From CAVQEK01 sp964596645 (GTDB lineage: Bacteria > Bacteroidota > Bacteroidia > Cytophagales > Cyclobacteriaceae): a stretch of 64,000 nucleotides of DNA. Position 1 is the first letter of the stretch; each line of letters begins with the position of its first letter. The position numbers were made by a program, and so were the translations under genes. The notes under the pieces are model-generated. The model worked only from the letters and a program-made list of their open reading frames with translations, was not told the origin of the DNA and searched no databases. The stretch covers positions 62,001-126,000 of the forward strand of contig CAZQVB010000002.1 in assembly GCA_964596645.1 (NCBI GenBank), written 5' to 3'. Below, piece after piece: positions 36,666-46,482 of the stretch.

Positions 36666-39600
36666 ATGTCGAAGCACGATAAAACAGGACAACTGGATGC
36701 GTCACCATCAGCGCCGGTCGATGAAGTCGATGTCGGGTCGCATGCGCATCAGGGCCTGGGCAGTGCGTTGCTGCGGGTAGAAAGTGGCATCATATGCTAC
36801 TCCAGTCCCGAAGCTTTGCACATGCTTGGCTACACGCCGGCCAGGCTCATCAACATGCCCGTGTTGTCGCTCCTGCCCCAGTACCAGCCCGATGGAAGCC
36901 ACTCGGCAGCAGCGCTGGAAGAGGCACTTCGACAAGCCACGCCGGGTTTGCCCCATCGTTTTATGACGCGTGTGCACACGGCCGATGGCGCTAGCCTGGA
37001 TGTGGAAGTGCTCCTGAGCCGCTATGAGCAAGAAGGAACCTATTATGCCACGTTGCAGCCTGGCAGGCATTTGCACGATATGCGTGCGCACAATGGTGAG
37101 CAGCATGTCACCGACCAGCTTGTGGCAGAGGGGGCGCTGATGTTTCGCTGTAGCGACATAAAGCAGGTTCCATACTATTTCAATGCCGCTTTCTACGACT
37201 TCACAGGAATACACCCCTCTGCCGACAAGAGCAGTTGGATGGAGGCTGTGCATGCACTCGACCGCGAAGGCCTGAGGCAAACACTGCAGCGGGCCGCCAA
37301 ATTAAAGAAGAAATACCAACGGGCATACCGCCTGTGCAGGGAAGATGGCAGCTATACGTTTGTGCTGGAAACAGGAATACCCATTTTCACTGAGGCGGGC
37401 TCGCACAGCGGGTTCACCTCGGCCATCATTGATGTAAGTGCGGCACAGCTGCATCAAGCCATAATGCCTGCGGACAGATCAACAAAGAAGGTCACCGAAA
37501 AGGCGCAGGTATTGTTCAAAATGTCGAACGCCAAAGGCGAATTCTACTACTTCAGCAATCAATGGCTGCGCTACACAGGCCAGCCACTGAGGAAGCAGGT
37601 GCGCGATGGCTGGTATGCTTGCATTGTAGATGAAGATATGGGCCGCGTGAAGTTCGCCATACGTGCGGCGGCCGAGATCCGGAAAAAGTATGCCATCACC
37701 TATCGCATATTCAAGGCCGATCAGGTGCGGTGGGTGCACGAGTCGGGCATACCGCTCTATGACAACGACGGCGGGTTTACCGGCTACATTTCTGCTACTG
37801 TCGACATCACCAGGCGCAAGCACGAGGCCGAGGAGAGGAGCTTGCAGAAGACCCTGCGCGATTCGGAAAAAAAGCTGCACAACTCGTTGGAGCACTCTCA
37901 CCTCATCGCATTTTCTATAGATAAACGCGGCATCATCACCTTTTGCAACGAAGCCTTGACGGGGCTCACCGGCAAGTCGGTAGAAGAATTGATGGGGCAG
38001 AGTTTTATTAAAACTCTATTCTCTATTCCCAACCGCCACCAGGGCGAGCAGCTGCTGCACAACTTGATTCAAAACAGCGGCTATGCAGAAACTTTTGAAT
38101 GCCAGGTAGTCGCGGCCTCCGGGCCGGCAGAGCTGAAGCTGGGCTCGGTGGTGCTGTACAACACCAAGGGGCAGATATCGGGGGCCACACTGGTGGGCGA
38201 AAACATCACGGAGAAGAAGCGCATGACCGAAGAGCTTCGCAGCAGCAATGAGCAGCTAAAAGAGCTTTTCGACAATGCCAACGACCTGATCCAGATCTTT
38301 CAGCTCGACGGGCGCTTGTCATTCGTCAATAAAATATGGCGTGAAAAGCTGGGGTACAGAGAAGAGGAAATCGAGCAACTGCGCCTCAAAGACATTGTGC
38401 ACCCCGACTACTTCAGCAAAACCAGCATAGCCCTGGAGCTGATACTGGAGGGTAAAAATGTCGATAAGTTTGAAACAGTATTTGTATCGAAAGACGGGCG
38501 AAAGCTCTTTGTCACCGGCGGCGTCAATTGTGCCTTCAAGGGTGGCAAGCCAATTGAGTTTAAGGGTATTTTTCACGACATCACCGACCGTATAAGGGCC
38601 GAAAAGGCACAAGCGCTATACTACAAAATAGCCAACATGACCATCAACAGCTCCAACCTGGAGTCATTGTTCTACAACATACACCGGGAGCTGAATGCGA
38701 TCATAGATGCCAAAAACTTCTATGTAGCTTTGTTGGATGCCGAGCACGATCAGCTCAACTTTCCCTACTACATCGATGAGCACGCCCCCATAGCAGGCAA
38801 CAAATACCAGCGCAAGATGGGCGATGGCATCACCGAATATGCCATGAAGTCGAACAAGGCGATGTTTTTGTTCGAAAAAGACATCCTGAACCTTCAATAC
38901 CATGGCCGGCTGAAGACGTACGGTAAAATACCTAAAATATGGCTTGGCGCGCCGCTGAAGGCTGCCAACCGTGTGGTGGGCATCATAGCGCTGCAGAGCT
39001 ACGACAGCCGGCACGCATACTCCTATCGCGAGCTGGAGCTTCTCGATTTCATATCGAGCCAGGTAGCGCTGGCCATAGAGCGCAAGCAGAAAGAGCATCA
39101 GATATACGAGCAATCGGCCCGTATGAAAGCCATACTGGAGAGCGGCAACCATTTGATCTGGTCGGTAGACCAGCACTTCAACTTCACCTCCTACAACCAA
39201 AACTACGCGCAGGCCAGCCGGCGCTTTTACTGCATAGATCCACTACCGGGCAAGGAAAGAGATGTGCTGGAGCACGATGCTAATCTGTACTGGCGAGAAA
39301 AATACAAGCAAGTGATCAGGGGTGAATCCCTGCACTTCGAGACAAAATTTATTGACAAGAACACCAGCGAAGAGGTGTGGGAAGAAATATACCTGAACCC
39401 CATCTACCACGAAGATGGAAGCATTATAGAGGTGTCGGGCATTGCCCACGACATCACCGAAAAAAAACAATCGGAGCTGGCCCTTACCGAGAGCGAGGAA
39501 AAATTCAGGAACATTTTTGAATCGTTTCAAGACATATACTTCCGCTTCGACCGCAGCGGAAGGATCATGATGGTGAGCCCTTCAGTAAAAGAAATGCTGG

Positions 39601-41414
39601 GCTACAGCGATGGCGAAATACTCAACCGCAACATACGCGAATTCTTTACCGACAAAAAGGCCTCTCTGCGCTTGCTCCGGCAGTTGATCACCGAGAAGAG
39701 CATACGCAACGTAGAGGCCACCGGCATATCCAAAAGTGGTAAGAACCTGCAATTGCTCTGCAACCTGCGCCTGGTACAGAAGCAAAAGCACTACGGCCTC
39801 ATAGAAGTGGTGGCCCGCGACGTCACGCGCCTGCAGGAAGCCAAGCACGAACTGCAAAAAGCCAAAGAACTGGCAGAGCATTCACTAAAGGTGAAGGAAA
39901 ACTTCCTGGCCAACATGAGCCACGAAATACGCACACCCATGAACGGCATCATTGGCACCATCGACCTCATCAGCGGCACCATACTCGACGGTGAGCAGAT
40001 CCAGTACGTACAGACCATCAAAAAATCTTCGGAGACTTTGCTCACGTTGCTCAACGATATACTGGACCTGTCGAAAATAGAAGCCGGTAAAATGGAGCTG
40101 AGAAAGGCCCCCGTACGGCTATCGGCCACCATGGAAAAGCTCTACGCCCTCTTCTCCCAGCAGGCCCTCAGCAAAGAGATCAACCTGTACTACCACCTGG
40201 ACGACAATGTGCCGGTAAAGTCACTGATCGACGAAACACGCCTGCTGCAGGTGCTCTCCAACCTCACCTCCAACGCTATAAAGTTTACCGATGGCGGCGG
40301 CTCCATCAACATCAGCCTGAAAACTGTGGTAAGGAAGGGCAGGAAAAACCTTATAAAAGCCGTGGTGAGCGATTCTGGTATAGGCATATCTCAGGAAAAT
40401 ATCAGAAAACTTTTCAGCAGCTTTAGCCAGGTCGACAACTCTTCCACCAAGACATTTGGTGGCACCGGGCTTGGCCTGGCCATCTCCAAAGAGCTTTGCA
40501 AGCTGATGGGCGGCGATATCGGCGTGTATTCGGCCCTTGGCCTGGGCAGCTCGTTCTGGTTTACCTTCGAAGCCGAAGAAACAGACGAAGATGTGATCAA
40601 TGAGGACGACATCCTGAACAAAAATATCCGCATCAGCAACTACTTCAACGACACCGAACCCTATGTGCTCATCGTAGACGACAACATGGTAAACCGGCAG
40701 GTGGCCGGCGAGATACTCAAGAAGTCGGGCTGCAGGGTAGACCTGGCCGTAAATGGCCAGGACGCCATCAATAAGGCAGCAAAGAATGATTACCAGATCA
40801 TCTTTATGGACATACAAATGCCCGATATGGACGGCATCACCGCCACCAAAAAGATAAAGGCACTGGGCAAAAAAAACCTCGCACCCATTGTCGCCATGAC
40901 GGCCTACTCGATGAAAGAAGACAAAGAACGCTTCATACAGGCCGGCCTCGACGACTACGTGTCGAAGCCCATCAAGGCCCAGGCCCTGCTGAGCAAAGTG
41001 CGCGAGCTGCTGAAGCTGGGCAAGCCGCCAAAGGATATAGAAATAGAAGTGCTCGAAGATGAAAAACAGAGCATAATAAACGAAATGGTGGTGGGGCAGC
41101 TGCGCAACTACGGAGGCAATGAAATGCTGCAAAGCGTATTTGAGGACTTTGTGAGCGAGGGCAGGGAGCAAATAGAAAGCAGCTTCGAGGATTTGCGCTC
41201 GGGCAGTATCAAGAATATTTTAATTAATTTGCACACACTGAAAGGCAATTCCGGCACCCTGGGCATCACTCAGGTGCATCATCTGGCCCGCGATATAGAG
41301 GGTACCCTCAAGGAGAAGCAGGCTGTGTATGATGAACTGCATGGACAGTTGAAAAAGCTCAAATTGCATTTTGAAGAATTCGAAGCGTTTTACCCCAAAT
41401 TTTTAATGATGTAG
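36666..41414 (+). CDS. Giant hybrid histidine kinase (multiple PAS, GAF, HisKA, HATPase, receiver, Hpt)
   Basis: A 1582-residue cytoplasmic sensor kinase; no membrane helix or signal peptide is visible. In order I see five PAS-type sensor units (about 28-640), a GAF domain (about 645-815), two more PAS units (about 820-1070), HisKA with phospho-acceptor His1086 (MSHEIRTPMNG), HATPase_c (SNLTSNAIKFT, DSGIGIS, GGTGLGLAIS), a receiver domain with phospho-acceptor Asp1382 (FMDIQMPDMDG), and a C-terminal Hpt domain with His1523 (LHTLKGNSGTLG). All four phosphorelay stations are thus in one chain. A lone receiver starts 2 bp downstream as the probable final acceptor. The signal is unknown. Confidence 0.92.
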   Translation: MSKHDKTGQLDASPSAPVDEVDVGSHAHQGLGSALLRVESGIICYSSPEALHMLGYTPARLINMPVLSLLPQYQPDGSHSAAALEEALRQATPGLPHRFMTRVHTADGASLDVEVLLSRYEQEGTYYATLQPGRHLHDMRAHNGEQHVTDQLVAEGALMFRCSDIKQVPYYFNAAFYDFTGIHPSADKSSWMEAVHALDREGLRQTLQRAAKLKKKYQRAYRLCREDGSYTFVLETGIPIFTEAGSHSGFTSAIIDVSAAQLHQAIMPADRSTKKVTEKAQVLFKMSNAKGEFYYFSNQWLRYTGQPLRKQVRDGWYACIVDEDMGRVKFAIRAAAEIRKKYAITYRIFKADQVRWVHESGIPLYDNDGGFTGYISATVDITRRKHEAEERSLQKTLRDSEKKLHNSLEHSHLIAFSIDKRGIITFCNEALTGLTGKSVEELMGQSFIKTLFSIPNRHQGEQLLHNLIQNSGYAETFECQVVAASGPAELKLGSVVLYNTKGQISGATLVGENITEKKRMTEELRSSNEQLKELFDNANDLIQIFQLDGRLSFVNKIWREKLGYREEEIEQLRLKDIVHPDYFSKTSIALELILEGKNVDKFETVFVSKDGRKLFVTGGVNCAFKGGKPIEFKGIFHDITDRIRAEKAQALYYKIANMTINSSNLESLFYNIHRELNAIIDAKNFYVALLDAEHDQLNFPYYIDEHAPIAGNKYQRKMGDGITEYAMKSNKAMFLFEKDILNLQYHGRLKTYGKIPKIWLGAPLKAANRVVGIIALQSYDSRHAYSYRELELLDFISSQVALAIERKQKEHQIYEQSARMKAILESGNHLIWSVDQHFNFTSYNQNYAQASRRFYCIDPLPGKERDVLEHDANLYWREKYKQVIRGESLHFETKFIDKNTSEEVWEEIYLNPIYHEDGSIIEVSGIAHDITEKKQSELALTESEEKFRNIFESFQDIYFRFDRSGRIMMVSPSVKEMLGYSDGEILNRNIREFFTDKKASLRLLRQLITEKSIRNVEATGISKSGKNLQLLCNLRLVQKQKHYGLIEVVARDVTRLQEAKHELQKAKELAEHSLKVKENFLANMSHEIRTPMNGIIGTIDLISGTILDGEQIQYVQTIKKSSETLLTLLNDILDLSKIEAGKMELRKAPVRLSATMEKLYALFSQQALSKEINLYYHLDDNVPVKSLIDETRLLQVLSNLTSNAIKFTDGGGSINISLKTVVRKGRKNLIKAVVSDSGIGISQENIRKLFSSFSQVDNSSTKTFGGTGLGLAISKELCKLMGGDIGVYSALGLGSSFWFTFEAEETDEDVINEDDILNKNIRISNYFNDTEPYVLIVDDNMVNRQVAGEILKKSGCRVDLAVNGQDAINKAAKNDYQIIFMDIQMPDMDGITATKKIKALGKKNLAPIVAMTAYSMKEDKERFIQAGLDDYVSKPIKAQALLSKVRELLKLGKPPKDIEIEVLEDEKQSIINEMVVGQLRNYGGNEMLQSVFEDFVSEGREQIESSFEDLRSGSIKNILINLHTLKGNSGTLGITQVHHLARDIEGTLKEKQAVYDELHGQLKKLKLHFEEFEAFYPKFLMM

Positions 41415-41416
41415 CT

Positions 41417-41794
41417 ATGGAAGGTAAAAAGAAAGTACTCATTGCCGAAGACAGTTCTGTCATTCAAAACCTGACCCGTAAGATTTTGCAAGGACAGAAC
41501 TACGAAATATTTTCTGCCAAAAATGGCAAGCAGGTATTGCAAATGCTGGAAACAGACAACTACGACATCATACTCATGGACATCAACATGCCGCAGATGG
41601 ATGGCATGGAATGCGCGGGCAAAGTGCGGGCGCTCGACGACCCCGCAAAAGCCAAAATACCAATAGTCGCCATCACCGGCAATGCCCGCAACTACACCTT
41701 GAGTGACTTTAAGCAAGCCGGCATAGACGACTACCTGCAAAAGCCACTCGATTTCGACGCCCTGGTCACGACCGTAAACAGATTGACGTCGTGA
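41417..41794 (+). CDS. Stand-alone CheY-like response regulator receiver
   Basis: A 125-residue single receiver domain without an output domain. The acidic pair Glu11/Asp12 (LIAEDSS), phospho-acceptor Asp55 (ILMDINMPQMDGM), the Thr switch (VAITGNA) and the conserved Lys (LQKPLD) are all present. It starts 2 bp after the hybrid kinase and probably takes phosphate from its Hpt domain. The last bases overlap the next gene (TGATG), showing translational coupling. Confidence 0.93.
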   Translation: MEGKKKVLIAEDSSVIQNLTRKILQGQNYEIFSAKNGKQVLQMLETDNYDIILMDINMPQMDGMECAGKVRALDDPAKAKIPIVAITGNARNYTLSDFKQAGIDDYLQKPLDFDALVTTVNRLTS

Positions 41795-42069
41795 TGGAGA
41801 TCAAATACACCACGCATTTCTTGCACAAACTGGAAGATCTTTTTGCAGAGACCGACTACATCTTGCGCTACGAAAAGGGGCAGTTCAAGTCGGGATACTG
41901 CCTGCTGAAAGAAAACAAAGTAGCCGTGGTGAATAAGTTCTATTCACTTGAGGGCAAGATCAGCTGCCTCGTCGAGATCATAAGGGAGATCAACATAGCC
42001 GAAGAAAAACTGAGCCCCAAAAACAGGGATCTGCTTAAGCGGCTGTTACAAACCGAACTCAAGCTTTGA
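41794..42069 (+). CDS. Small conserved Bacteroidota protein, function unknown
   Basis: A 91-residue soluble protein (MEIKYTTHFLHKLEDLFAE...ILRYEKGQFKSGYC...KFYSLEGKISCLVEIIREI). I recognise the pattern as a small protein often found next to an MBL-fold hydrolase in Bacteroidota, but no function is assigned. Two Cys and many charged residues are visible; there is no signal peptide or membrane helix. The ATG overlaps the receiver stop codon (TGATG), and the next gene starts in its last codons with TTG, so three genes are chained. Confidence 0.75.
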   Translation: MEIKYTTHFLHKLEDLFAETDYILRYEKGQFKSGYCLLKENKVAVVNKFYSLEGKISCLVEIIREINIAEEKLSPKNRDLLKRLLQTELKL

Positions 42070-42824
42070 CGATCACTTTCTTAGGCACCGGCACATCTCA
42101 GGGCGTACCTGTGATAGGCTGCGACTGCGACGTGTGCCGGTCGGCCGATGCGCGCGACAACCGTTTGCGTACGTCTGTCCATGTTTCAACGCAAGGCAAG
42201 AGTCTGGTCATCGATACAGGCCCGGACTTTCGGCAGCAGATGCTTCGCGAAAAAGTGCGCCGGCTCGATGCCGTGGTTTTTACCCACCAGCACCGCGACC
42301 ACCTGGCCGGCCTCGATGACGTGCGCAGTTTCAACTTTTTGCAACAACGGGCCATGCCCATCTATGGCAATGCACAGGTGATAGAACAGATAAAGCGGGA
42401 GTATCACTACGTGTTTGGCAACGACTACCCCGGCATACCGCAGATAGTGCCCCACCTCATCGAAAACAAACCCTTTATGGCAGCGGGGCTTCCGCTACTG
42501 CCCATAGAGGTGCGGCACCACAAACTTCCGGTTTTTGGCTTCCGCATTGGCGACTTCAGCTACATTACCGATGCCAATTTTATCTCTGATACTGAGATGG
42601 AGAAGTTGCGCGGCACCCGTGTGCTGGTGCTCAATGCCTTGCAGCGCGAAAAGCATATCTCACATTTCAACCTGCAGGAAGCGCTTCAGATGGTGAAGAA
42701 AGTAAAACCGGAAAAGGCATATTTTACACACATGGGGCACCGGATGGGGCTCCACGCTGAGGTAAATGCAGAACTGCCCGAAGGAGTAGCCCTGGCCCAC
42801 GACGGACTGAAAGTAGAACTCTGA
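42066..42824 (+). CDS. MBL-fold metallo-hydrolase (PhnP/RNase-Z-like)
   Basis: A 252-residue metallo-beta-lactamase-fold protein. Metal-binding motif THQHRDHLAG lies at residues 73-82 (His74, His76, Asp78, His79); further ligands are in YITDANF and FTHMGHRMG. An N-terminal GTGTSQGVPVIGCDCDVC carries three Cys (19, 21, 24) as in PhnP, which binds an extra structural zinc. PhnP cleaves cyclic phosphates, but there are no phosphonate genes here, so the substrate is open. It starts with TTG overlapping the upstream stop by 4 bp. Confidence 0.87.
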   Translation: MTITFLGTGTSQGVPVIGCDCDVCRSADARDNRLRTSVHVSTQGKSLVIDTGPDFRQQMLREKVRRLDAVVFTHQHRDHLAGLDDVRSFNFLQQRAMPIYGNAQVIEQIKREYHYVFGNDYPGIPQIVPHLIENKPFMAAGLPLLPIEVRHHKLPVFGFRIGDFSYITDANFISDTEMEKLRGTRVLVLNALQREKHISHFNLQEALQMVKKVKPEKAYFTHMGHRMGLHAEVNAELPEGVALAHDGLKVEL

Positions 42825-42826
42825 CC

Positions 42827-44375
42827 GTGCACAACAATTACTATTTTCTCAAAAGACTATCCGCCCAGTTGGCTACCCTGCTGCCGGGCCAAAAAGTAAC
42901 GGCCATATTTTCGCAGGAAAAAAATGAATTGGTCATGGCCTTCGTAGGCGGTGCCGATACTCTTTATATAAAAGCGCTGCTCGACCCCTCCTTCTCCTGC
43001 TTATCCTTTCCCCAGACGCATCATCGGGCCCGCGCCAATAGTGTGGACCTCTTTGATGCGCTCATCGGCAAAGCGGTGGTAGGTGTGCGTCAATTTCTCA
43101 ATGAGCGCGCATTTGCCATTGAGTTCACCGACCAGCACCATTTGCTTTTCAAGATGTACGGCAACCTGTCGAACATCATATTGATGGTGAATGGTGAAAG
43201 CAGGGTGCTTTTCAAGAAAAATCTAAAGCGCGATATGGCGCTAAATCTAGAGTCGCTCGACCGGCCTTTGCCCCTGCATTTCGAGGCTTTTCGGGAAGCC
43301 GAAGGTCGATACGAACACGTAGTGCCAACCCTCGGTAAAGCCTTCCGGCCATACTTCGACAGCAGGCGCTTTGACGAACAAAATTTGGAACAGCGCTGGG
43401 CTATGCTCCAATCACTGCTGAAGCAGCTGCAGGAAGGAAAAACACAATACCTCAGCACACGCAATCAACTGCCTGCTTTGCTGCTTTACGAGCCGACGGA
43501 GTTTTACTTTTCTACTGACAACCCCATGGAAGCGCTCAACCGCTTCTTCAGTGAATACATTGCTGCCTTCGCCCTGCATCAACAGAAAACAGCGCTGACG
43601 AAAGCATTAAATATCCGCATTCAGAAGGCGGACAATTATGTAGAGAGCAGCGAGGCCAGGTTGCAAATGTTGCGCAATGCCCACAGCTACGCCGCCATTG
43701 CCGATTTGATTATGGCCAATCTTCACGCGATACCGGCCGGTAGCGAATTGGCGGTGCTCAATGATTTTTACACCGGCGAGCCGCTGCGCATTAAGCTGAA
43801 GCCCACACTAAGCCCTCAGAAAAATGCCGAGCAATATTATAGAAAGGCCAAAAATCAAAATATTGAGATCAGCACTTTGTCAGACAATATAGCACGGCGC
43901 AGGCGGGAGTCGGAGGAAGCAAAGGCCTTGCTTAGCAAGTTGGAAGCGGCTACGAACGTGCGGGAACTGAAGAAATATGCTAAGGACGACCCGGCTGAAG
44001 ACTCTGCGGTAAAAGGCAAAACCAATGATGGTTTTACACCCATACACTGCATGGGTTATGATATACTGGTGGGCAAGAATGATAAAAAGAACGATCTGCT
44101 CACCTTTCGCATTGCCAGCAAGGATGACCTGTGGCTACATGCCAAAGATGCTGCAGGCGCCCACGTGATAGTGCGGCAGAAGCCGGGGAGCAATTTTCCT
44201 CAAATGGTGATAGAGCGGGCAGCACAACTGGCAGCTTATCACAGCCGCCGCAANNNNNNNNNNCTGCCCCGTAAGCTATACACTGCGCAAGTATGTGAGA
44301 AAGCGCAAGGGGGCACCCGCCGGCCAGGTGGTAGTGGAAAAAGAAAAAACGATATTGGTGGAGCCCAGGGCCTGA
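42827..44375 (+). CDS. rqcH: Ribosome-quality-control protein RqcH (NFACT family), interrupted by an assembly gap
   Basis: About 516 residues. An NFACT-N domain (MHNNYYFLKRLSAQLATLL...FDALIGKAVVGV, NLSNIILM), a helical coiled-coil middle (about 255-395), and the NFACT-R core (DLWLHAKDAAGAHVIVRQ) are clear. RqcH binds stalled 50S subunits and adds alanine tails. Ten Ns at 44254-44263 shift the frame by one; in the correct frame the end reads CPVSYTLRKYVRKRKGAPAG and VVVEKEKTILVEPRA, the normal family C-terminus, so the gene is not a pseudogene. GTG start, 2 bp after the MBL gene. Confidence 0.92.
44254..44263. other. Assembly gap (10 N) inside rqcH
   Basis: Ten Ns. As in the susC gap, flanking coding frames differ by one, so the true length is a multiple of three. 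Confidence 0.99.
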
Positions 44376-44390
44376 AAGAAATGCAATAGC

Positions 44391-44819
44391 CTAAAAGATG
44401 AGGTTGTCGCGCGACTTGAGCTGAGCTGCCTGAAAGGCTTTCACGAACTGAACGAAGGAAATTTCTTTGGTTCTGGTGGCTACGTGTTGTAAGGAAAAGG
44501 TGTCTTCAAAACCCTGCAACAGCAGTATGAAGTCAAAGTCACTGAGCTCGGGCACGAGGTAGGCGTTGGTGCCGTGGCTCGTTTCTAACGAACGGTTTTC
44601 GATAAGGCGCAGCGTGCTATTCTCTGTTTCGTAGAGGAAGTTGGCTATAATGAGCCGGAGGTTGCCCGAAAAATTGATCTCCTGATCGGCACATCTGGCA
44701 AGGTCTACCTCCAGTGCTTTGTTGATATGCCAGGCCAGCTTATAGCCCGGGCTTTGGGCGGTGATGCCGAGTAGCTCAAAATCATATTCAACAGTGCTTT
44801 GGAGTTTGCTGCGCTTCAT
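44391..44819 (-). CDS. IPExxxVDY-family protein
   Basis: A 142-residue Bacteroidota-specific protein. The family's name motif is present in the variant form YLVPELSDFDFILLL, preceded by KLAWHINKALEVDLAR, as expected. No signal peptide, membrane segment or catalytic motif. These proteins usually sit near acyl carrier protein or lipid genes; here it is divergent from acpP by 146 bp. Function unknown. The start is the ATG giving MKRSKLQ. Confidence 0.82.
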   Translation of the reverse strand: MKRSKLQSTVEYDFELLGITAQSPGYKLAWHINKALEVDLARCADQEINFSGNLRLIIANFLYETENSTLRLIENRSLETSHGTNAYLVPELSDFDFILLLQGFEDTFSLQHVATRTKEISFVQFVKAFQAAQLKSRDNLIF

Positions 44820-44904
44820 AGAATAGTACAAAAAAAGTGGCCCTCAGACAAAATTCGGATTCAAAATGTTCAATTTCAAATTATAATCTCGTTTAAAAAA
44901 ATTG

Positions 44905-44936
44905 TTTGACATTATTCCTTTAAATGCATTTCTTTG
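44905..44936 (+). promoter_or_regulatory. Putative Bacteroidota-type promoter for acpP-fabF-rnc
   Basis: TTTG at 44905-44908 and TTTCTTTG at 44929-44936, 20 bp apart, match the Bacteroidota -33 TTTG and -7 TAnnTTTG boxes in all but one base. Position is suitable for a start shortly before acpP. Confidence 0.5.
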
Positions 44937-44965
44937 CAGGGAGTTTTAACAAAATGAACAAGAAA

Positions 44966-45205
44966 ATGTCAGAGATTGCACAGAAAGTTAAAAGCATTAT
45001 TATCGACAAACTCGGGGTAGAAGAGTCGGAGGTAACCCCCGAAGCCAGCTTCACGAACGACCTGGGTGCCGATTCACTCGATACAGTAGAATTGATCATG
45101 GAATTTGAAAAAGAATTCAATATATCCATTCCCGACGATCAGGCAGAAAACATATCCACCGTTGGCCAGGCAATATCATACCTGGAAGAAAACGTCAAAA
45201 ACTGA
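44966..45205 (+). CDS. acpP: Acyl carrier protein
   Basis: A 79-residue ACP carrying growing fatty-acyl chains. The phosphopantetheine attachment Ser37 lies in the motif DLGADSLDTVELIM; helices II-IV (EFEKEFNISIPDDQAENISTVGQAISYL) are standard. A start four codons earlier (MNKK) is possible; I chose the ATG giving MSEIAQKV, the usual family start. fabF follows after 24 bp and rnc after that, a standard fatty-acid gene order. Confidence 0.97.
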   Translation: MSEIAQKVKSIIIDKLGVEESEVTPEASFTNDLGADSLDTVELIMEFEKEFNISIPDDQAENISTVGQAISYLEENVKN

Positions 45206-45229
45206 ATAATCTCTGGTTAGTATTTTTTT

Positions 45230-46480
45230 ATGAGTTTAAAGAGAGCTGTAGTAACAGGCCTTGGAGCACTTACGCCTATTGGCAACAATGTTTCAGATTA
45301 TTGGAACGGACTTGCCAACGGAGTGAGTGGTGCAGGGCCTATCACTAAATTCGACACTGAAAAGTTCCGTACTAAATTTGCCTGCGAAGTAAAGAACTTC
45401 GACCCCCTCAACATTCTGGAAAAAAAGGAGATTCGCAAGCTCGACGATTGCGCCATCTATGCACTGGCCGCCACCGACGAAGCGATGAAAGATTCCGGTC
45501 TGGATCTGGACAAGGTCAATCCGGATCGCGCAGGCGTGATTTGGGGCTCGGGGATTGGCGGACTCAAAACTTTTCAGGAAGAAGTAGGTGGCTACGCTCA
45601 GGGCGATGGCACCCCGCGGTTCAGCCCGTTTTTTATTCCTAAAATGATTGCCGACATCAGCGCCGGCTATATTTCCATTAAGTACAACTTTAGAGGGCCC
45701 AACTTCGCTACCGTTTCAGCTTGCGCTACTGCCACCAATGCCATAGTAGATGCTTTCAACTATATACGACTCGGCAAGGCCGACATCATCATAGCCGGTG
45801 GCTCAGAAGCTGCCGTGGTAGAAGCAGGCGTGGGTGGATTCAATGCCATGAAAGCACTCAGCGAGCGGAATGACTCCCCCGAAACAGCCTCCAGACCGTT
45901 CGATAAAGACCGCGACGGATTTGTGCTGGGTGAGGGCGCGGGCGCTTTGGTTATTGAAGAGTACGAACACGCCAAAGCACGCGGCGCCAGGATCTATGCT
46001 GAGTTGGTAGGCGGTGGCGCTTCGGCCGATGCCTATCACATTACTGCGCCGCACCCCGACGGATTGGGCGCAATGCGTGTGATGCAAAACGCGCTAGAAG
46101 ACGCTAACCTGCAAACGGGCGATATCGACTACATCAACGTACATGGCACCTCCACACCGCTTGGCGACATTGCCGAGTCGAAGGCCATTGTGAACGTCTT
46201 TGGTGACTCTGCCTACAAGCTCAACATCAGCTCCACCAAATCTATGACGGGCCACCTGCTGGGTGCGGCCGGAGCCATCGAGGCCTTGGCGGCCATACTG
46301 GCCATAAAGCACCAGACCGTGCCGCCCACCATCAATCACTTCACCGACGATGAGAACATCGACAGCCGGCTGAACATGACCTTCAACAAAGCACAGAAGA
46401 GGGATGTACGCACGGCATTGAGCAATACTTTCGGGTTTGGCGGGCACAACTTCTCAGTGATTTTTAGAAAAATGGAATAA
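45230..46480 (+). CDS. fabF: Beta-ketoacyl-ACP synthase II
   Basis: A 416-residue condensing enzyme that elongates fatty acyl chains on ACP. The Cys-His-His triad is visible: Cys165 (VSACATATNA), His305 (NVHGTSTPLGD) and His342 (SMTGHLLGAAGA). Further motifs: VVTGLGALTPIGN, GEGAGALVIEE and SNTFGFGGHN. Complete length. Located between acpP and rnc. Confidence 0.98.
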   Translation: MSLKRAVVTGLGALTPIGNNVSDYWNGLANGVSGAGPITKFDTEKFRTKFACEVKNFDPLNILEKKEIRKLDDCAIYALAATDEAMKDSGLDLDKVNPDRAGVIWGSGIGGLKTFQEEVGGYAQGDGTPRFSPFFIPKMIADISAGYISIKYNFRGPNFATVSACATATNAIVDAFNYIRLGKADIIIAGGSEAAVVEAGVGGFNAMKALSERNDSPETASRPFDKDRDGFVLGEGAGALVIEEYEHAKARGARIYAELVGGGASADAYHITAPHPDGLGAMRVMQNALEDANLQTGDIDYINVHGTSTPLGDIAESKAIVNVFGDSAYKLNISSTKSMTGHLLGAAGAIEALAAILAIKHQTVPPTINHFTDDENIDSRLNMTFNKAQKRDVRTALSNTFGFGGHNFSVIFRKME

Positions 46481-46482
46481 TT

